Notes: generated by a model not told the origin, from the letters alone. A stretch of DNA of 59,609 nucleotides from DG-33 sp964345105 (GCA_964345105.1 CAYFPZ010000094.1:1-59609), one strand, 5' to 3'; shown: positions 41,071-50,362, counted from the first letter of the stretch. Translations and numbers: made by a program.

Positions 41071-41302
41071 TGGCGGGGATAGAAGCCTACAGAGGAGGCC
41101 GAACTGAAGTCTACGGACGACAGGGAGCCGCGAAAAAACGTGGACGAAAAACCACGGACGGTCGCGGATAAGCACTAGGAAGCATGGTGTGAGGCAACGA
41201 CTGTGGGATAAAGGTCCTGATGTGAAAAAACGTTGAGCAACGGAAGTGGTCGAGACTCCGAAGCTTGACGAGATAGTAACGGAAGGGTCAAAGTCCCCGC
41301 CA
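41071..41302 (+). ncRNA. Unidentified structured RNA, about 232 nt
   Basis: TGGCGGGGAT (41071-41080) pairs with GTCCCCGCCA (41293-41302) to close the unit (one G-T pair). Inside, several hairpins can be drawn: GTC-TACG-GAC, a UNCG-type tetraloop (41109-41118); CCGCG/CGCGG (41128-41132 with 41163-41167) enclosing CGTGG/CCACG; CACTA/TGGTG (41173-41189); CGTT/AACG (41231-41242); TTGAC/GTCAA (41265-41291). GNGAAAAAACGTNG occurs twice (41130, 41222). A TATA box is 25 bp upstream and a T-rich run follows. It lacks signatures of RNase P RNA, SRP RNA or rRNA. A 33-codon basic frame (MAGIEAYRGG start, 41070-41171) begins at the same base, so a leaderless peptide cannot be excluded. Confidence 0.6.
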
Positions 41303-41355
41303 TTTTGTTTTTACTTTAGCGCGAGGAGCCCCTTTCATAGTCGTGGAGGAGACAC
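41303..41355 (+). terminator. T-rich terminator after the 41071 RNA
   Basis: ATTTTGTTTTTACTTT at 41302-41317 follows the closing helix directly, consistent with archaeal U-tract termination. The remaining bases reach the stop of the convergent HAD gene. Confidence 0.5.
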
Positions 41356-42141
41356 TCAGTTAGCTAAATCGACCCATTCAATTTTTGCCCTATCCCACTC
41401 TTGAATCGGGTGCCCAATTTTTTCTAAGAATTCTCTGACCTCTTCCTCATTTAGTTTGACGATATCCTCTAGAACCGGTATTAAAATACACAACGCGTTC
41501 GACGAAAGTACTGTTCTTTTAGAGATGTGCCCAAGGAAAGGTGAGGGCGAGACGGCTATCGGGTAACCATTGTAAGTTTTTACGTGTAACATCACGTACA
41601 TATCGGAATGACCATCTCCTACATAGACGGTTCTTTCTGGAGGGATTCTCTCCTTACTTCTGGCCAAATTAAGGGCTTGTACCTTAGCCGATCCTGCCCT
41701 AACCCATTCAACACCTTTAACTACCCCTTTTTCATCGTAGGTGTACAAGGTACCGTAAATATGATTTTTAGGAATTATGCCTTTCAACGCTTCTTCAACT
41801 ATTTTTTGGGGAGAAGCAGAAATTACATAAGGGACAAAGCGTTTCCCACGAAAGCCTTTCCGTAGCAAGCCAATGAGTTCAGGAATATTCATCTTAAGCT
41901 TTACCTCTCTTCCAACCTCTCGGAGAAGCTTTCGAGTAACTTTTCCCTTGTAGTTAAAATCGTGAATTATAAGATAAGATAGCTCACCACCTAACTTGGC
42001 GATGCTCTTCCGCCTTAATTTTTCGATTTTTTTATCGAAATCCTCCCGTGAGATCCCCAGTTTTTGACTCAAGAGAAACCCGGTATCCTGAACGCTCAAA
42101 GTCTTGTCGAAGTCCAATGCGAACAAATACCTCTCTTCCAT
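41356..42141 (-). CDS. HAD-family phosphatase (phosphoserine-phosphatase-like, subclass IB)
   Basis: 261 aa. FALDFDKTLS is motif I, VISASPQKIV motif II and YVGDGHSDMYVM motif IV; the helical cap is between them. Relatives include phosphoserine, thiamine-phosphate and MtnX-type phosphatases, which cannot be separated here. TATA-like CTATATAAA (42193-42201 on minus) lies about 55 bp upstream of the start. Convergent with the candidate RNA at 41071. Confidence 0.85.
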   Translation of the reverse strand: MEERYLFALDFDKTLSVQDTGFLLSQKLGISREDFDKKIEKLRRKSIAKLGGELSYLIIHDFNYKGKVTRKLLREVGREVKLKMNIPELIGLLRKGFRGKRFVPYVISASPQKIVEEALKGIIPKNHIYGTLYTYDEKGVVKGVEWVRAGSAKVQALNLARSKERIPPERTVYVGDGHSDMYVMLHVKTYNGYPIAVSPSPFLGHISKRTVLSSNALCILIPVLEDIVKLNEEEVREFLEKIGHPIQEWDRAKIEWVDLAN

Positions 42142-42308
42142 TTTTCCACCTTCATCTTTCCAATTGTAAGTTAGCCTTTGTGTTCAGAGGGGTTTATATA
42201 GCTTGTGGAAAGCCAATTACACCAACCAAAAAAAAAGCTGGATGAAACCTTGTCGTTCACGGCGCCCTGGGCCAACTTTTATCTGAAAAGCGGACGATTG
42301 TTTTTACG

Positions 42309-44741
42309 ATGCACATGAAAGGTTTACTGCTTGATGTCGACTACGCTGAAGAAGAAGCGCAACCCTGCATAAGGCTATTCCTGAAGAGTGGGGCAGAGAT
42401 GATTGTCGCCATCGACCCGACATTCGAACAATATCTCTATGTTGTGGCCAGTGACGCCAAAAAAACGGCGAAGCTCATCTCCAAACTCGAACTCAGCGAG
42501 CACGGGCGCACCCTAAAGCCGAAATCAGTCAATTTTTTTAAGCGGAATTTCCTCGGAAGTGAAGTCGAAACCATAAAGGTGACTTTCCACCACTCAAAAG
42601 ACATGTCCCGGCTCAGACATGAGATACGCGAGCTACCGGGGGTAAAAGATATCTACGAGTTTGATATCCCCTCCTCGAGGCGCTACCTAGTCGACAGAGA
42701 ACTTACCCCTATGTCGGGCGTCAGCGTAAGCGGCAAGGTGGAGGAGGGAAAAGATATCAAAATACTGATGCTTGAGAGCCCACCTAAACCAGCCGATGTA
42801 CCTGAGCAAAAGTTGAACGTGATGAGCTTCGACATCGAAGTTTACAACCCCGCGGGAACCCCCCGACCTGACAAGGACCCAGTTCTCATGGTAAGCCTGG
42901 CCGACAACCGAGGTTTCAAAAAAGTCATCACATGGAAGGATCTCAAGGTGAAACTCGATTACGTTGAGGTCGTGGAGAGCGAGAGAGAAATGCTCAGACG
43001 CTTCGTCGAGTTAGTCGAGAAGCGTGACGTTGATATCCTGCTCGGATACAACACCGATCTCTTCGACTTTCCCTACTTGCGCGAACGGGCAAAGCAGCTA
43101 AAAATCAAGCTGAAACTTGGACGAGATGGCTCAGAAGTGATAACTCGCAAGCGGCGTTTCGCGACGGCGACCCGGGTTCGAGGACGGGTGCACATCGACG
43201 TTTACACGATGGTGAACTTTCTCGCGACGATAGGGACGATAAGGCTCATCCACTACACCCTCGAGGACGTTTATCGACATATGCTGGGTAAGGAGAAACC
43301 TGATTTCGAATTCACTGAGATGGTCAAGGCTTGGGAACATGGAGGAGAACCCGCGAGAAAATTGCTCGAGTACTCGATGTCGGATGCTGAGGCGACGCTC
43401 GAGCTGGGACTCGAGTTGCTCCCGCTATTTTTCGAGTTGACGCGGACGGTCGGACAAACGCCCTTCGATGTCAGCAGGATGACGCCGGGACAGCTCGTTG
43501 AATGGTTGCTAATCCGTGAAGCTCACAAACGAAACGAACTCGTACCTGTTAGACCTGTGGGTGAGGAGTACGAGGAACGACTCGAGGAAACCTACATTGG
43601 CGCGTACGTCATGGAACCTGAGAAAGGTCTACACGAGGGTATCGTAGTGTTCGATTTTAGGAGCCTGTACCCAAGTATAATAGTATCGCACAACATTGAC
43701 CCCTCAACGCTCAACTGCAAGTGCTGCGCGCCCAGCGAGACCACACAAGCTCCAGAGCTTGATTATTACTTTTGTACCAAGCGGAAGGCATTCATACCAG
43801 TAACGCTCGAACGACTCATTCAAGAGCGCGTGCGGTTGAAGCGGGAGCTGAAAAAACAAAAGCGGGGGAGCAGGGAATATCGCTCGCTCGATGCGCAGCA
43901 AATGGCGCTCAAAATCATAGCGAACAGTTTCTACGGTATGTTAGGATATCCGCGGGCACGTTGGTACTTCAAACAATGCGCCGAAAGCGTTACGAGTTTT
44001 GGAAGACACTACATCCGCCAGACGATTGAAATGGCGAAGGATTTCGGTCTTGAGGTGATCTACGGAGATACGGATTCGCTTTTCTGCAAACTCAACGCCA
44101 AAAGCCGCGAGGATGCGATGCGATTTCTAAAGCAGGTAAACGAGAGCCTTCCAGGCATCATCGAGCTTGATTTCGAGGGCTTTTACCCCCGCGGCGTGTT
44201 CGTCACCAAGAAGCGTTACGCGATGATTGACGAGGAGGGAAGAATGGTAGTTAAAGGTCTAGAGTTCGTCCGTCGTGATTGGGCAGCGCTTGCAAAGAAA
44301 ACCCAAGAAGAGGTGCTCAGGGCTATCCTCAAAGATGGCTTGCCGAAAAAAGCAGCTGAACTCATACGAAAAACTACCCGCGACGTGCTTGAGGGTCGTG
44401 CCAGTTTGGACGACCTCGTGATCTACACCCGGCTCAAGATGCCCATTGAGAGCTACCGCTCAATAGGCCCCCATGTGGTAGCGGCGAAAAGGCTCCGTGA
44501 GCTGGGGCGAGAGGTAGAACCCGGGATGGTGATAGCCTACATCGAAGCCAAGGGTGCGGGGAGCATAAGCGAGCGCGCCATTCCTGTGGAGGATTTCAAG
44601 GGTAGAGAGTATGACCCTGAGTACTATGTGGGGCACCAGGTTCTACCCGCTGTAATGCGGATTATGGAGGTTTTGGGATACAAGGAGGAGGATTTGCGCT
44701 TCGAGCGGCAAAAGCAGGTAAAGCTAGCGAAGTTCACGTAA
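42309..44741 (+). CDS. polB: DNA polymerase family B with 3'-5' exonuclease
   Basis: 810 aa, close to Thermococcus-type PolB in length and order. Exo I FDIEVYNP (about 174), Exo II GYNTDLFDFPYL, Exo III YSMSDAEATLEL, then polymerase motif A FDFRSLYPSIIVSHNIDP (about 447), motif B KIIANSFYGMLGYPRARWY and motif C YGDTDSLF (about 585). All catalytic acidic residues are present, so it should be an active proofreading polymerase. ATG 42309 or 42315. Its stop overlaps the convergent tfx gene by 8 bp. No intein is inserted. Confidence 0.97.
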   Translation: MHMKGLLLDVDYAEEEAQPCIRLFLKSGAEMIVAIDPTFEQYLYVVASDAKKTAKLISKLELSEHGRTLKPKSVNFFKRNFLGSEVETIKVTFHHSKDMSRLRHEIRELPGVKDIYEFDIPSSRRYLVDRELTPMSGVSVSGKVEEGKDIKILMLESPPKPADVPEQKLNVMSFDIEVYNPAGTPRPDKDPVLMVSLADNRGFKKVITWKDLKVKLDYVEVVESEREMLRRFVELVEKRDVDILLGYNTDLFDFPYLRERAKQLKIKLKLGRDGSEVITRKRRFATATRVRGRVHIDVYTMVNFLATIGTIRLIHYTLEDVYRHMLGKEKPDFEFTEMVKAWEHGGEPARKLLEYSMSDAEATLELGLELLPLFFELTRTVGQTPFDVSRMTPGQLVEWLLIREAHKRNELVPVRPVGEEYEERLEETYIGAYVMEPEKGLHEGIVVFDFRSLYPSIIVSHNIDPSTLNCKCCAPSETTQAPELDYYFCTKRKAFIPVTLERLIQERVRLKRELKKQKRGSREYRSLDAQQMALKIIANSFYGMLGYPRARWYFKQCAESVTSFGRHYIRQTIEMAKDFGLEVIYGDTDSLFCKLNAKSREDAMRFLKQVNESLPGIIELDFEGFYPRGVFVTKKRYAMIDEEGRMVVKGLEFVRRDWAALAKKTQEEVLRAILKDGLPKKAAELIRKTTRDVLEGRASLDDLVIYTRLKMPIESYRSIGPHVVAAKRLRELGREVEPGMVIAYIEAKGAGSISERAIPVEDFKGREYDPEYYVGHQVLPAVMRIMEVLGYKEEDLRFERQKQVKLAKFT

Positions 44742-45141
44742 TGAGCAATTCGCCCTCTGAAGTCACAACTATATCAAAACTTTGAGTTACCGACCGACCG
44801 TATAGTTTATCCCCCGCCCCTTCACGGATTTTGGATATTACATCAAGTGTGCTGAGCTTGACTCGAATCTTCGCAGCATCTGCCGCTTTAAACAATCTCT
44901 TGGGCACTTTCAAAATATCGTCATCCCGCTTGACCTTAAGCACAACTGGAGCACGGAACTTTGCAGCCAGCTTGAGCGTGCGCTCTGCCCGCGCGATGTT
45001 ATCCCTCGCCCTGCGTTCAAGAATGCAAACATTAGCGCGGGAGGTCCGCAGCATTCGAGCTATCTCAGTTTGGGTCAATCCTTTCACGCGGAGCTCAAGA
45101 ACTCGCGCCTGCGCCTCGGTTAGGAAGGTGCCCTTACTCAT
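44734..45141 (-). CDS. tfx: Tfx-family DNA-binding transcription regulator
   Basis: 135 aa. N-terminal helix-turn-helix (FLTEAQARVLELRVKGLTQT, EIARMLRTSRANVCILERRA) with the Tfx C-terminal domain (RAPVVLKVKRDDDILKVPKRLF). Methanothermobacter Tfx binds downstream of the fmdE promoter; members elsewhere have unknown targets. Convergent with polB and divergent from map. Confidence 0.92.
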   Translation of the reverse strand: MSKGTFLTEAQARVLELRVKGLTQTEIARMLRTSRANVCILERRARDNIARAERTLKLAAKFRAPVVLKVKRDDDILKVPKRLFKAADAAKIRVKLSTLDVISKIREGAGDKLYGRSVTQSFDIVVTSEGELLIT

Positions 45142-45198
45142 GACATCAAGTTTAATTTGGATGCAGGATTAAACAACTTTTGCTCGGATGGCATTTGA

Positions 45199-46092
45199 AT
45201 GTTAACTGAAGAGGAACTCAAGGCATACCGAACGGCTGGAAAGCTCGTGGCCGAGGTGCGAGAGCAGGCACGCACCCTCGTGAAACCCGGAGTCACGCTG
45301 CTCGATATAGCTGAGATGGTTGAGGAGTCGATCGCGCAGAAGGGGGGTAAACCAGCTTTTCCTTGCAACGTTTCGGTCAACGAGGTCGCAGCCCACTACA
45401 GCCCGCCCGCAAACGATGACACAAGCATCAAGGAGGGAGACACAGTCAAAGTCGACATAGGTGCCCACCTCGATGGGTACATCGCGGACACCGCGTTCAC
45501 AGTCGCGACAGGCGAAAAACAGGAACTTGTACAGACGGTCGAACGGGCTCTTGAGGCCTCAATTGGTGCGATTAAGCCAGGAATCGATTTAGGCGAAATA
45601 GGAAAAATTGTCGAAGAAATCGCAACTACGGCCGGCTTCAAACCCATTCGCAACCTCACAGGCCACAGCCTAACGCGGTGGAACCTGCACGCGGGCCTAA
45701 CGGTGCCAAACGTCAAAGAAGAGACGGGGCAGAAGTTGAAGGCCGGAGATGTTTTGGCCCTCGAACCCTTTGTGACTGACGGCGCTGGGTACGTCGAAAA
45801 TCAAAAGGCGGTTTACATCTTTCGCTATTTACACGACCGCCCAGTAAGACTTCGAATGGCAAAACAACTGCTCAACGAGGTTAAGCGAGCCTACGATGGC
45901 CTTCCGTTCGCGGAGCGATGGTTTGCCAAAAAAATGTCAAAGCTTAGGCTCGAGTTGACACTGCGAGAGCTGGTGGGTATTGGGGCACTGTGGCCATATT
46001 ACGTACTGGCCGAGCGGGCGGGGGGTAAGGTGGCACAAGCTGAGCATACGGTAATCGTGACCGAGGACGGATTTGAGGTGACTACCCGATAA
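45199..46092 (+). CDS. map: Methionine aminopeptidase, type II
   Basis: 297 aa. VNEVAAHYSP, VDIGAHLDGYIADTAFT (two Asp metal ligands), GHSLTRWNLHAG (His), LEPFVTDG (Glu) and the late HTVIV with final Glu cover all five metal ligands. The helical insertion near 200-260 identifies type II. It removes N-terminal Met from new proteins. AT-rich spacer of 57 bp to tfx. Confidence 0.95.
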   Translation: MLTEEELKAYRTAGKLVAEVREQARTLVKPGVTLLDIAEMVEESIAQKGGKPAFPCNVSVNEVAAHYSPPANDDTSIKEGDTVKVDIGAHLDGYIADTAFTVATGEKQELVQTVERALEASIGAIKPGIDLGEIGKIVEEIATTAGFKPIRNLTGHSLTRWNLHAGLTVPNVKEETGQKLKAGDVLALEPFVTDGAGYVENQKAVYIFRYLHDRPVRLRMAKQLLNEVKRAYDGLPFAERWFAKKMSKLRLELTLRELVGIGALWPYYVLAERAGGKVAQAEHTVIVTEDGFEVTTR

Positions 46093-46296
46093 CGCGCTAA
46101 GGCTGCGATTAGTCAAGTTTAAAGAGAGAAAAGCCGATAAAGCTGGCGCAATATCTGAAAGGTAAGAAAGAGAATTACGTATCTTCTCATCTAGAAATAT
46201 TTTGATGATGGGTGGTATTGCGTCTTTGGCCACCGCCTTGAGGAATAATTACCATTTTGCAAAAGACTTTTATATGCTTATACAAAACCCCTACTG
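46093..46296 (+). promoter_or_regulatory. Spacer with promoter for the secreted hydrolase
   Basis: 204 bp with no gene. TTTTATATG (46268-46276) lies about 25 bp before the GTG start at 46297, predicting a leaderless transcript. A small GGTGG/CCACC hairpin is near 46210-46240; nothing else seen. Confidence 0.5.
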
Positions 46297-47211
46297 GTGA
46301 TTATAACGCGTAGGCCCTATTCCGCGGAGAGTAATCACGCGGTACTGGGTTATACAAGTGTAATTACTATTGGTTTAATCATTGCATTGTTCTTGGTGGC
46401 TATAGCATCTCCATTAGCCCAAGCATCACCGACTCAAATATCCCAGATAGCAGTTCATGTAGAACGGCGCGGGTATATATATCGGTTCGAGGAATTTATC
46501 GATTTATCCGATTTATTCCCCGGCTCATTCTATAAAGCTAATGTCTACGCAGTTGGTACGCCAAATGGATTGATATTGATTGATTGTGGTGCTGAGGACT
46601 TCTATGATCTGCTAATGGCAGAAATTAGCAAAAAGTTCCCCAAAATGCCAGTAGTCGCGGTTTTACTAACACACGGTCATGCTGATCACGCAGGTGCTGG
46701 CCACTATTTTCTGGAGGATAATATACCAGTTTATGCTCCTATCGGGGACGCGTACATAATTGCGATGGGCAACAATTTCCCTGGAGTACCAGAACCGTTT
46801 ACCTACACTGGCTACCAACCTACGGGATTTCTATATGGCGGGGAGACCATATTTGGATTAAGAGTGCTTTCGACACCTGGGCATACGCCGGGAAGCATCA
46901 GCTTTTACAACGAAATAACTAGGGTACTGTTTATCGGAGATACAACGATATCGTACCAAGAGGATGACACGGGCTTTGAAGACATGACATTTGAGATGGA
47001 ATATTATACAATGCTTTTCTCAGATAACGACAGTCTAAATGCACAACTTGGTTCTCTCAATGGGTTGTTAGAGCGCGCGCTTGATAAGCAAATCAAGGCG
47101 ATATTACCGGGCCACAACAGAGCTTACTATGGCGCGGAAGAAGCTCAGCGATACATACTTCATTCGATAGACGTGGTAACGCAGGTCTTGGGAACAAAAA
47201 CATCCCCCTAG
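46297..47211 (+). CDS. Secreted or membrane-anchored metallo-beta-lactamase-fold hydrolase
   Basis: 304 aa. Residues 18-44 (HAVLGYTSVITIGLIIALFL then VAIASPLAQASP) form a signal peptide or anchor. The zinc site is complete: THGHADHAG, STPGHTPGS, GDTTIS and PGHNRAYY. Base content is visibly more AT-rich and codon choice differs from neighbouring map and fibrillarin genes, so it may be acquired. It could be a hydrolase of thioesters, lactones or a beta-lactamase-like enzyme. Starts at GTG 46297, apparently leaderless. Confidence 0.88.
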   Translation: MIITRRPYSAESNHAVLGYTSVITIGLIIALFLVAIASPLAQASPTQISQIAVHVERRGYIYRFEEFIDLSDLFPGSFYKANVYAVGTPNGLILIDCGAEDFYDLLMAEISKKFPKMPVVAVLLTHGHADHAGAGHYFLEDNIPVYAPIGDAYIIAMGNNFPGVPEPFTYTGYQPTGFLYGGETIFGLRVLSTPGHTPGSISFYNEITRVLFIGDTTISYQEDDTGFEDMTFEMEYYTMLFSDNDSLNAQLGSLNGLLERALDKQIKAILPGHNRAYYGAEEAQRYILHSIDVVTQVLGTKTSP

Positions 47212-47289
47212 TACGTCAAACAATTGAAGCACTAGAAAGTTGAATTGTTCCCGGTTCGGGTTATATTTGATGGTGTTAAAAATATGATT

Positions 47290-47970
47290 TCATTTGCGTA
47301 GCACGAGCATCGCATGATCCTTCTCGTAGGGATCGAGTATCTTCGCGTCGACGACCTCCAGCTCCTCTTCAAGTTTTTCTAACTCATCCCTGAAGATCTC
47401 GCGCGGCTCCTTGGTGATGTCGATGCTCCGAGCCTTGAGCGCCAGCACCGCGTAACCCCCTTCCCGTAGAAATGCCTTCACGTTCGCTGACAAAATTTCC
47501 GTCTGGTCAGGCTGGGCGACATCTTGGTAGACCACATCTACTTTCTCGATGAGTGCGCAATAACTTCCCGGTTGCCGAGCATCGGCCAAGAGAGGCACCA
47601 TGTTGTATCTCCGGTTACAGACTATGAGCAAATCTCGGAGCGGGCGCGATGAAATTTCAACGCAGTGGACAGAGCCACTTGAGCCGATTAGGTCGGAGAC
47701 ATGTGAGGCAGTTGTTCCGCTGGCGGCCCCTAGGTAGAGCACACATTTACCTTGGTCAATCGGGACCTTCTTGATATCCTTCAAGATGGCAGCCGCGAGC
47801 TTGCTCCGATAGGGGTCCCAGAGGCGGTACTCGATCCCTTGAATTTGGAGGAGCCGCTCGCCGTAGACTTGGGTGCCCGGGACTAGGTTTACAGTGGCAA
47901 GCTTGCGCGTCCCGTCCTCGAGTTCGACCCAGTAGACCCCAGCAAAGCGTTTGTGTTCAGTTACTTTCAT
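47290..47970 (-). CDS. flpA: Fibrillarin, 2'-O-methyltransferase of C/D-box RNPs
   Basis: 226 aa. VLYLGAASGTTASHVSDLIG is the SAM-binding motif, and SVHCVEISSRPLRDLL and DVVYQDVAQPDQTE the following conserved strands. With Nop5 and L7Ae it methylates rRNA and tRNA guided by C/D-box sRNAs. Its ATG is 1 bp from the nop5 stop; the pair is a standard archaeal operon. Confidence 0.96.
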   Translation of the reverse strand: MKVTEHKRFAGVYWVELEDGTRKLATVNLVPGTQVYGERLLQIQGIEYRLWDPYRSKLAAAILKDIKKVPIDQGKCVLYLGAASGTTASHVSDLIGSSGSVHCVEISSRPLRDLLIVCNRRYNMVPLLADARQPGSYCALIEKVDVVYQDVAQPDQTEILSANVKAFLREGGYAVLALKARSIDITKEPREIFRDELEKLEEELEVVDAKILDPYEKDHAMLVLRK

Positions 47971-47971
47971 C

Positions 47972-49126
47972 TCATTTCCTCGGCTCCTTGTATTTCGCCT
48001 TGATATCGGCTATACGCGCCTTTAAGTCCGCGGTAAGCTTGTCCCCCACGAACTCACCCGACATCGCGTCTACGCGCGCGGCTATGGACAATTTTCCTGC
48101 GAGGGCACGAGCTATCTTCCCCCGCTGCCACTTAGGCGCCCCCCGAACCTCAGGGTACTGGTAGATTACGCCGTGCTTGGGGGGCCTCGCTCGAGCACGG
48201 AGCGCTCTGAAAAGAGCTTTTTCCGCCCCAAGTACTTGAAGTGTGCTCGCGGGAGAACGAGAAAGTTTCTTCAAACCGCCCGCTAGTGAAATAAGCCGTG
48301 CACCAATCGAGCCACCGACGACCGCTCGCAGATTTGGCGCCACCTGAGCCATCAACCCATCTATATACTCGGCTACTCGCTCTCGAAACTCGTAGAGGGC
48401 GAACACCTCTCGTGCACAACCCTGCAGTATTTTGATATCGAGTTCGTCGAATGGGGCACCTAAGGAATTCATTGCAGCCTCAGTTATGTGCGCGACATCT
48501 TCATCTGATAATTCGGCCGCACCTTTCACCGCGGCTTGAGTAAATCGCTCACGCGGACCCAATTCTAGGACAAGTTTCAAGTATTTTTGGTGCTCGGGGG
48601 CAAGTCTGTCTAGCTCGGGGAAGTGGTTAGAGTACCACTCGCGGATCAAGCCAGAGAGGATGTTTATGAACTTGTCAAACTCATCGAGCATACCTATAGA
48701 TTGGATGACGAGCTTGTCCCGCTCGGCGGCCTCCGCTCGAAGCTTTTGCCGCGTGAGGATGAAGTTTACCTCCCGGACGAGCTTGTCTGACTCCTTGAAT
48801 CCCACCTCTTTAGCTATCTTCTTAAGCTTGGTGCGTAGGAGCTCGCCTGCCAGATTCGGTAGCTGCACTTCGAATTTGGTGCGTCGAAATTCCTTGCGCA
48901 ATTGTGAAACAAGAAATTCAGACTCTAGGGTGAATTCAAGGGAACCTTTCTTGACTAGTTCAGCGATGAGCTCGCGGTGCTCTTCCGTAGGAGTGCCAAT
49001 CTGAACGCTCGCCAGCCGCCCGGCCACCTCGATGGCGTCCCGGGGGAACTGCTTCGATGCTAGCATTCGCCCCTTGTCATCGAACGCGAACACGCCTAAA
49101 ACACATTCAGCTATATGAATCGCCAC
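47972..49126 (-). CDS. nop5: Nop5/Nop56-58 family protein of C/D-box RNPs
   Basis: 384 aa. N-terminal fibrillarin-binding domain, central coiled coil (LPNLAGELLRTKLKKIAKEV region) and C-terminal NOP domain (APNLRAVVGGSIGARLISLA, PASTLQVLGAEKALFRALRA, KHGVIYQYPEVRGAPKWQRG with the RNA-binding GAPKWQRGK). It holds the methyltransferase and binds the K-turn RNP. Directly upstream of fibrillarin. Confidence 0.96.
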   Translation of the reverse strand: MAIHIAECVLGVFAFDDKGRMLASKQFPRDAIEVAGRLASVQIGTPTEEHRELIAELVKKGSLEFTLESEFLVSQLRKEFRRTKFEVQLPNLAGELLRTKLKKIAKEVGFKESDKLVREVNFILTRQKLRAEAAERDKLVIQSIGMLDEFDKFINILSGLIREWYSNHFPELDRLAPEHQKYLKLVLELGPRERFTQAAVKGAAELSDEDVAHITEAAMNSLGAPFDELDIKILQGCAREVFALYEFRERVAEYIDGLMAQVAPNLRAVVGGSIGARLISLAGGLKKLSRSPASTLQVLGAEKALFRALRARARPPKHGVIYQYPEVRGAPKWQRGKIARALAGKLSIAARVDAMSGEFVGDKLTADLKARIADIKAKYKEPRK

Positions 49127-49167
49127 GTTTGCACCTGACTAAGAGTTGATTTAAACTTCATAAAGCT

Positions 49168-50307
49168 TTAACAGAGGAGCCAAGGATTGCCTATCCTAAC
49201 CTTTTGAAGCCCTTCCTCCTTGCATATCCTAGCAAACCGCTCGGCATCCTTGCGCTTAGTGTAAGGCATGTCATCCATGTAATAGAGCGGGTGGAAGGCG
49301 AGAAGGGAGTAAGGGGTGGTCGTGTCCAAGTCGGCAATGAATGACGCGAGCGCCCGAATTTCCTCCTCGTCCACATAGCCCGGCACCAACAGCGTGCTCA
49401 CTCTGGCGAATGGAGCTTCAGGACGCTCGTGATGGCGCCTGCCCAGCCATTTAAAATTATCATATGCCGCGCGGTGTTCTATGCCGGATAATGCGTACAA
49501 AATCTCAGAGGACCAGCACTTCAAATCGGCTTTGATTCCGCCCCCGCTACTCATCGAGAGCTCACCGAACTGCTTCAAGCTCTGTAGCTCCATGCTCAGG
49601 TTTGTCTCGAGACAGACGCGAAAGATGCGATTTTCTAGTTTTGCGGCCTCGCACATCAATCGCGCCGATTCTATCACAAACGGCATCTGGCTGGCCGGAT
49701 CCCCCCCAAAGTAGCAGGCACACCCCACGCTCTTGTTTGCTTTTTCGGCAAGCTCGGCGGCGGTCATGGTGGGCTTTCCCTCAACAGTGAGCTCGCGGAA
49801 GCTGAAGTTCTGGCAGAATAGGCAGCTGTAAGTGCAGCTCCCCAGAAAAATTGACAGGTTGTAGTACCCGATGTCGCCCCGAGGGGTCCGGCACCACTTT
49901 GGATACCCGGCGCCGCTTGACCCCGCGCAGAATTCAGCGGGAACACAATTTGTAGGAAGGGGGTCATAGTAACAAGTCAGCAAGCCGCGATCGGGCGTGC
50001 CGAACTTTCGAACGAGCTTGCCGCCGATGTTCTCGACCACGCCGCAGAACCCTTTTTCGCCCTTTGGGATACGGCAGTCGTTCCCACAAGCACCGCATCG
50101 CGCGCCTTTGGGATTTTTAGGTGCTTGAGCTGGCAAACCGTAGCGCCTCCTAATGCTGGCATGCGCTGCCTCGATGTAGGGCTTAGAATCCTCGAACCTT
50201 TCGCGCACGCATCGGGCACAGACCTTTAGCGTGGCCGAGATATCCTCAGCTTCCCTGCCACAAACATCACACTTCGATCGCCAGCCCCTAGCGTGCCGCA
50301 AAAACAC
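49168..50307 (-). CDS. Radical SAM protein (PflA-like, COG1180) with N-terminal zinc ribbons
   Basis: 379 aa. CTYSCLFCQN is the radical SAM CxxxCxxC site (about 155-165). Before it are a C4 ribbon (CDVCGREAED ... CARC) and a Cys-rich CGACGNDCRI block, both characteristic of the AmmeMemoRadiSam-related COG1180 archaeal branch. The activating-enzyme-like barrel continues to GIKADLKCWSSE. Target unknown; no partner glycyl-radical enzyme is nearby. ATG 50307, divergent from pdxS. Confidence 0.85.
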   Translation of the reverse strand: MFLRHARGWRSKCDVCGREAEDISATLKVCARCVRERFEDSKPYIEAAHASIRRRYGLPAQAPKNPKGARCGACGNDCRIPKGEKGFCGVVENIGGKLVRKFGTPDRGLLTCYYDPLPTNCVPAEFCAGSSGAGYPKWCRTPRGDIGYYNLSIFLGSCTYSCLFCQNFSFRELTVEGKPTMTAAELAEKANKSVGCACYFGGDPASQMPFVIESARLMCEAAKLENRIFRVCLETNLSMELQSLKQFGELSMSSGGGIKADLKCWSSEILYALSGIEHRAAYDNFKWLGRRHHERPEAPFARVSTLLVPGYVDEEEIRALASFIADLDTTTPYSLLAFHPLYYMDDMPYTKRKDAERFARICKEEGLQKVRIGNPWLLC

Positions 50308-50362
50308 GACGCCACCATTTTCCTTTTTAGGTTGGAGTGATTAAAGATGAATTAGTGGGAAC

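Noticed and set aside
41071..41302. RNase P RNA or SRP 7S RNA as identity of the candidate RNA
   Set aside because: The P4-forming sequences GGAAGTCC-like and ACAGAA...GGCTTA of RNase P, and the GGAAGGGAGCAGC-type helix 8 of SRP RNA, are not found, and the unit is short for either.
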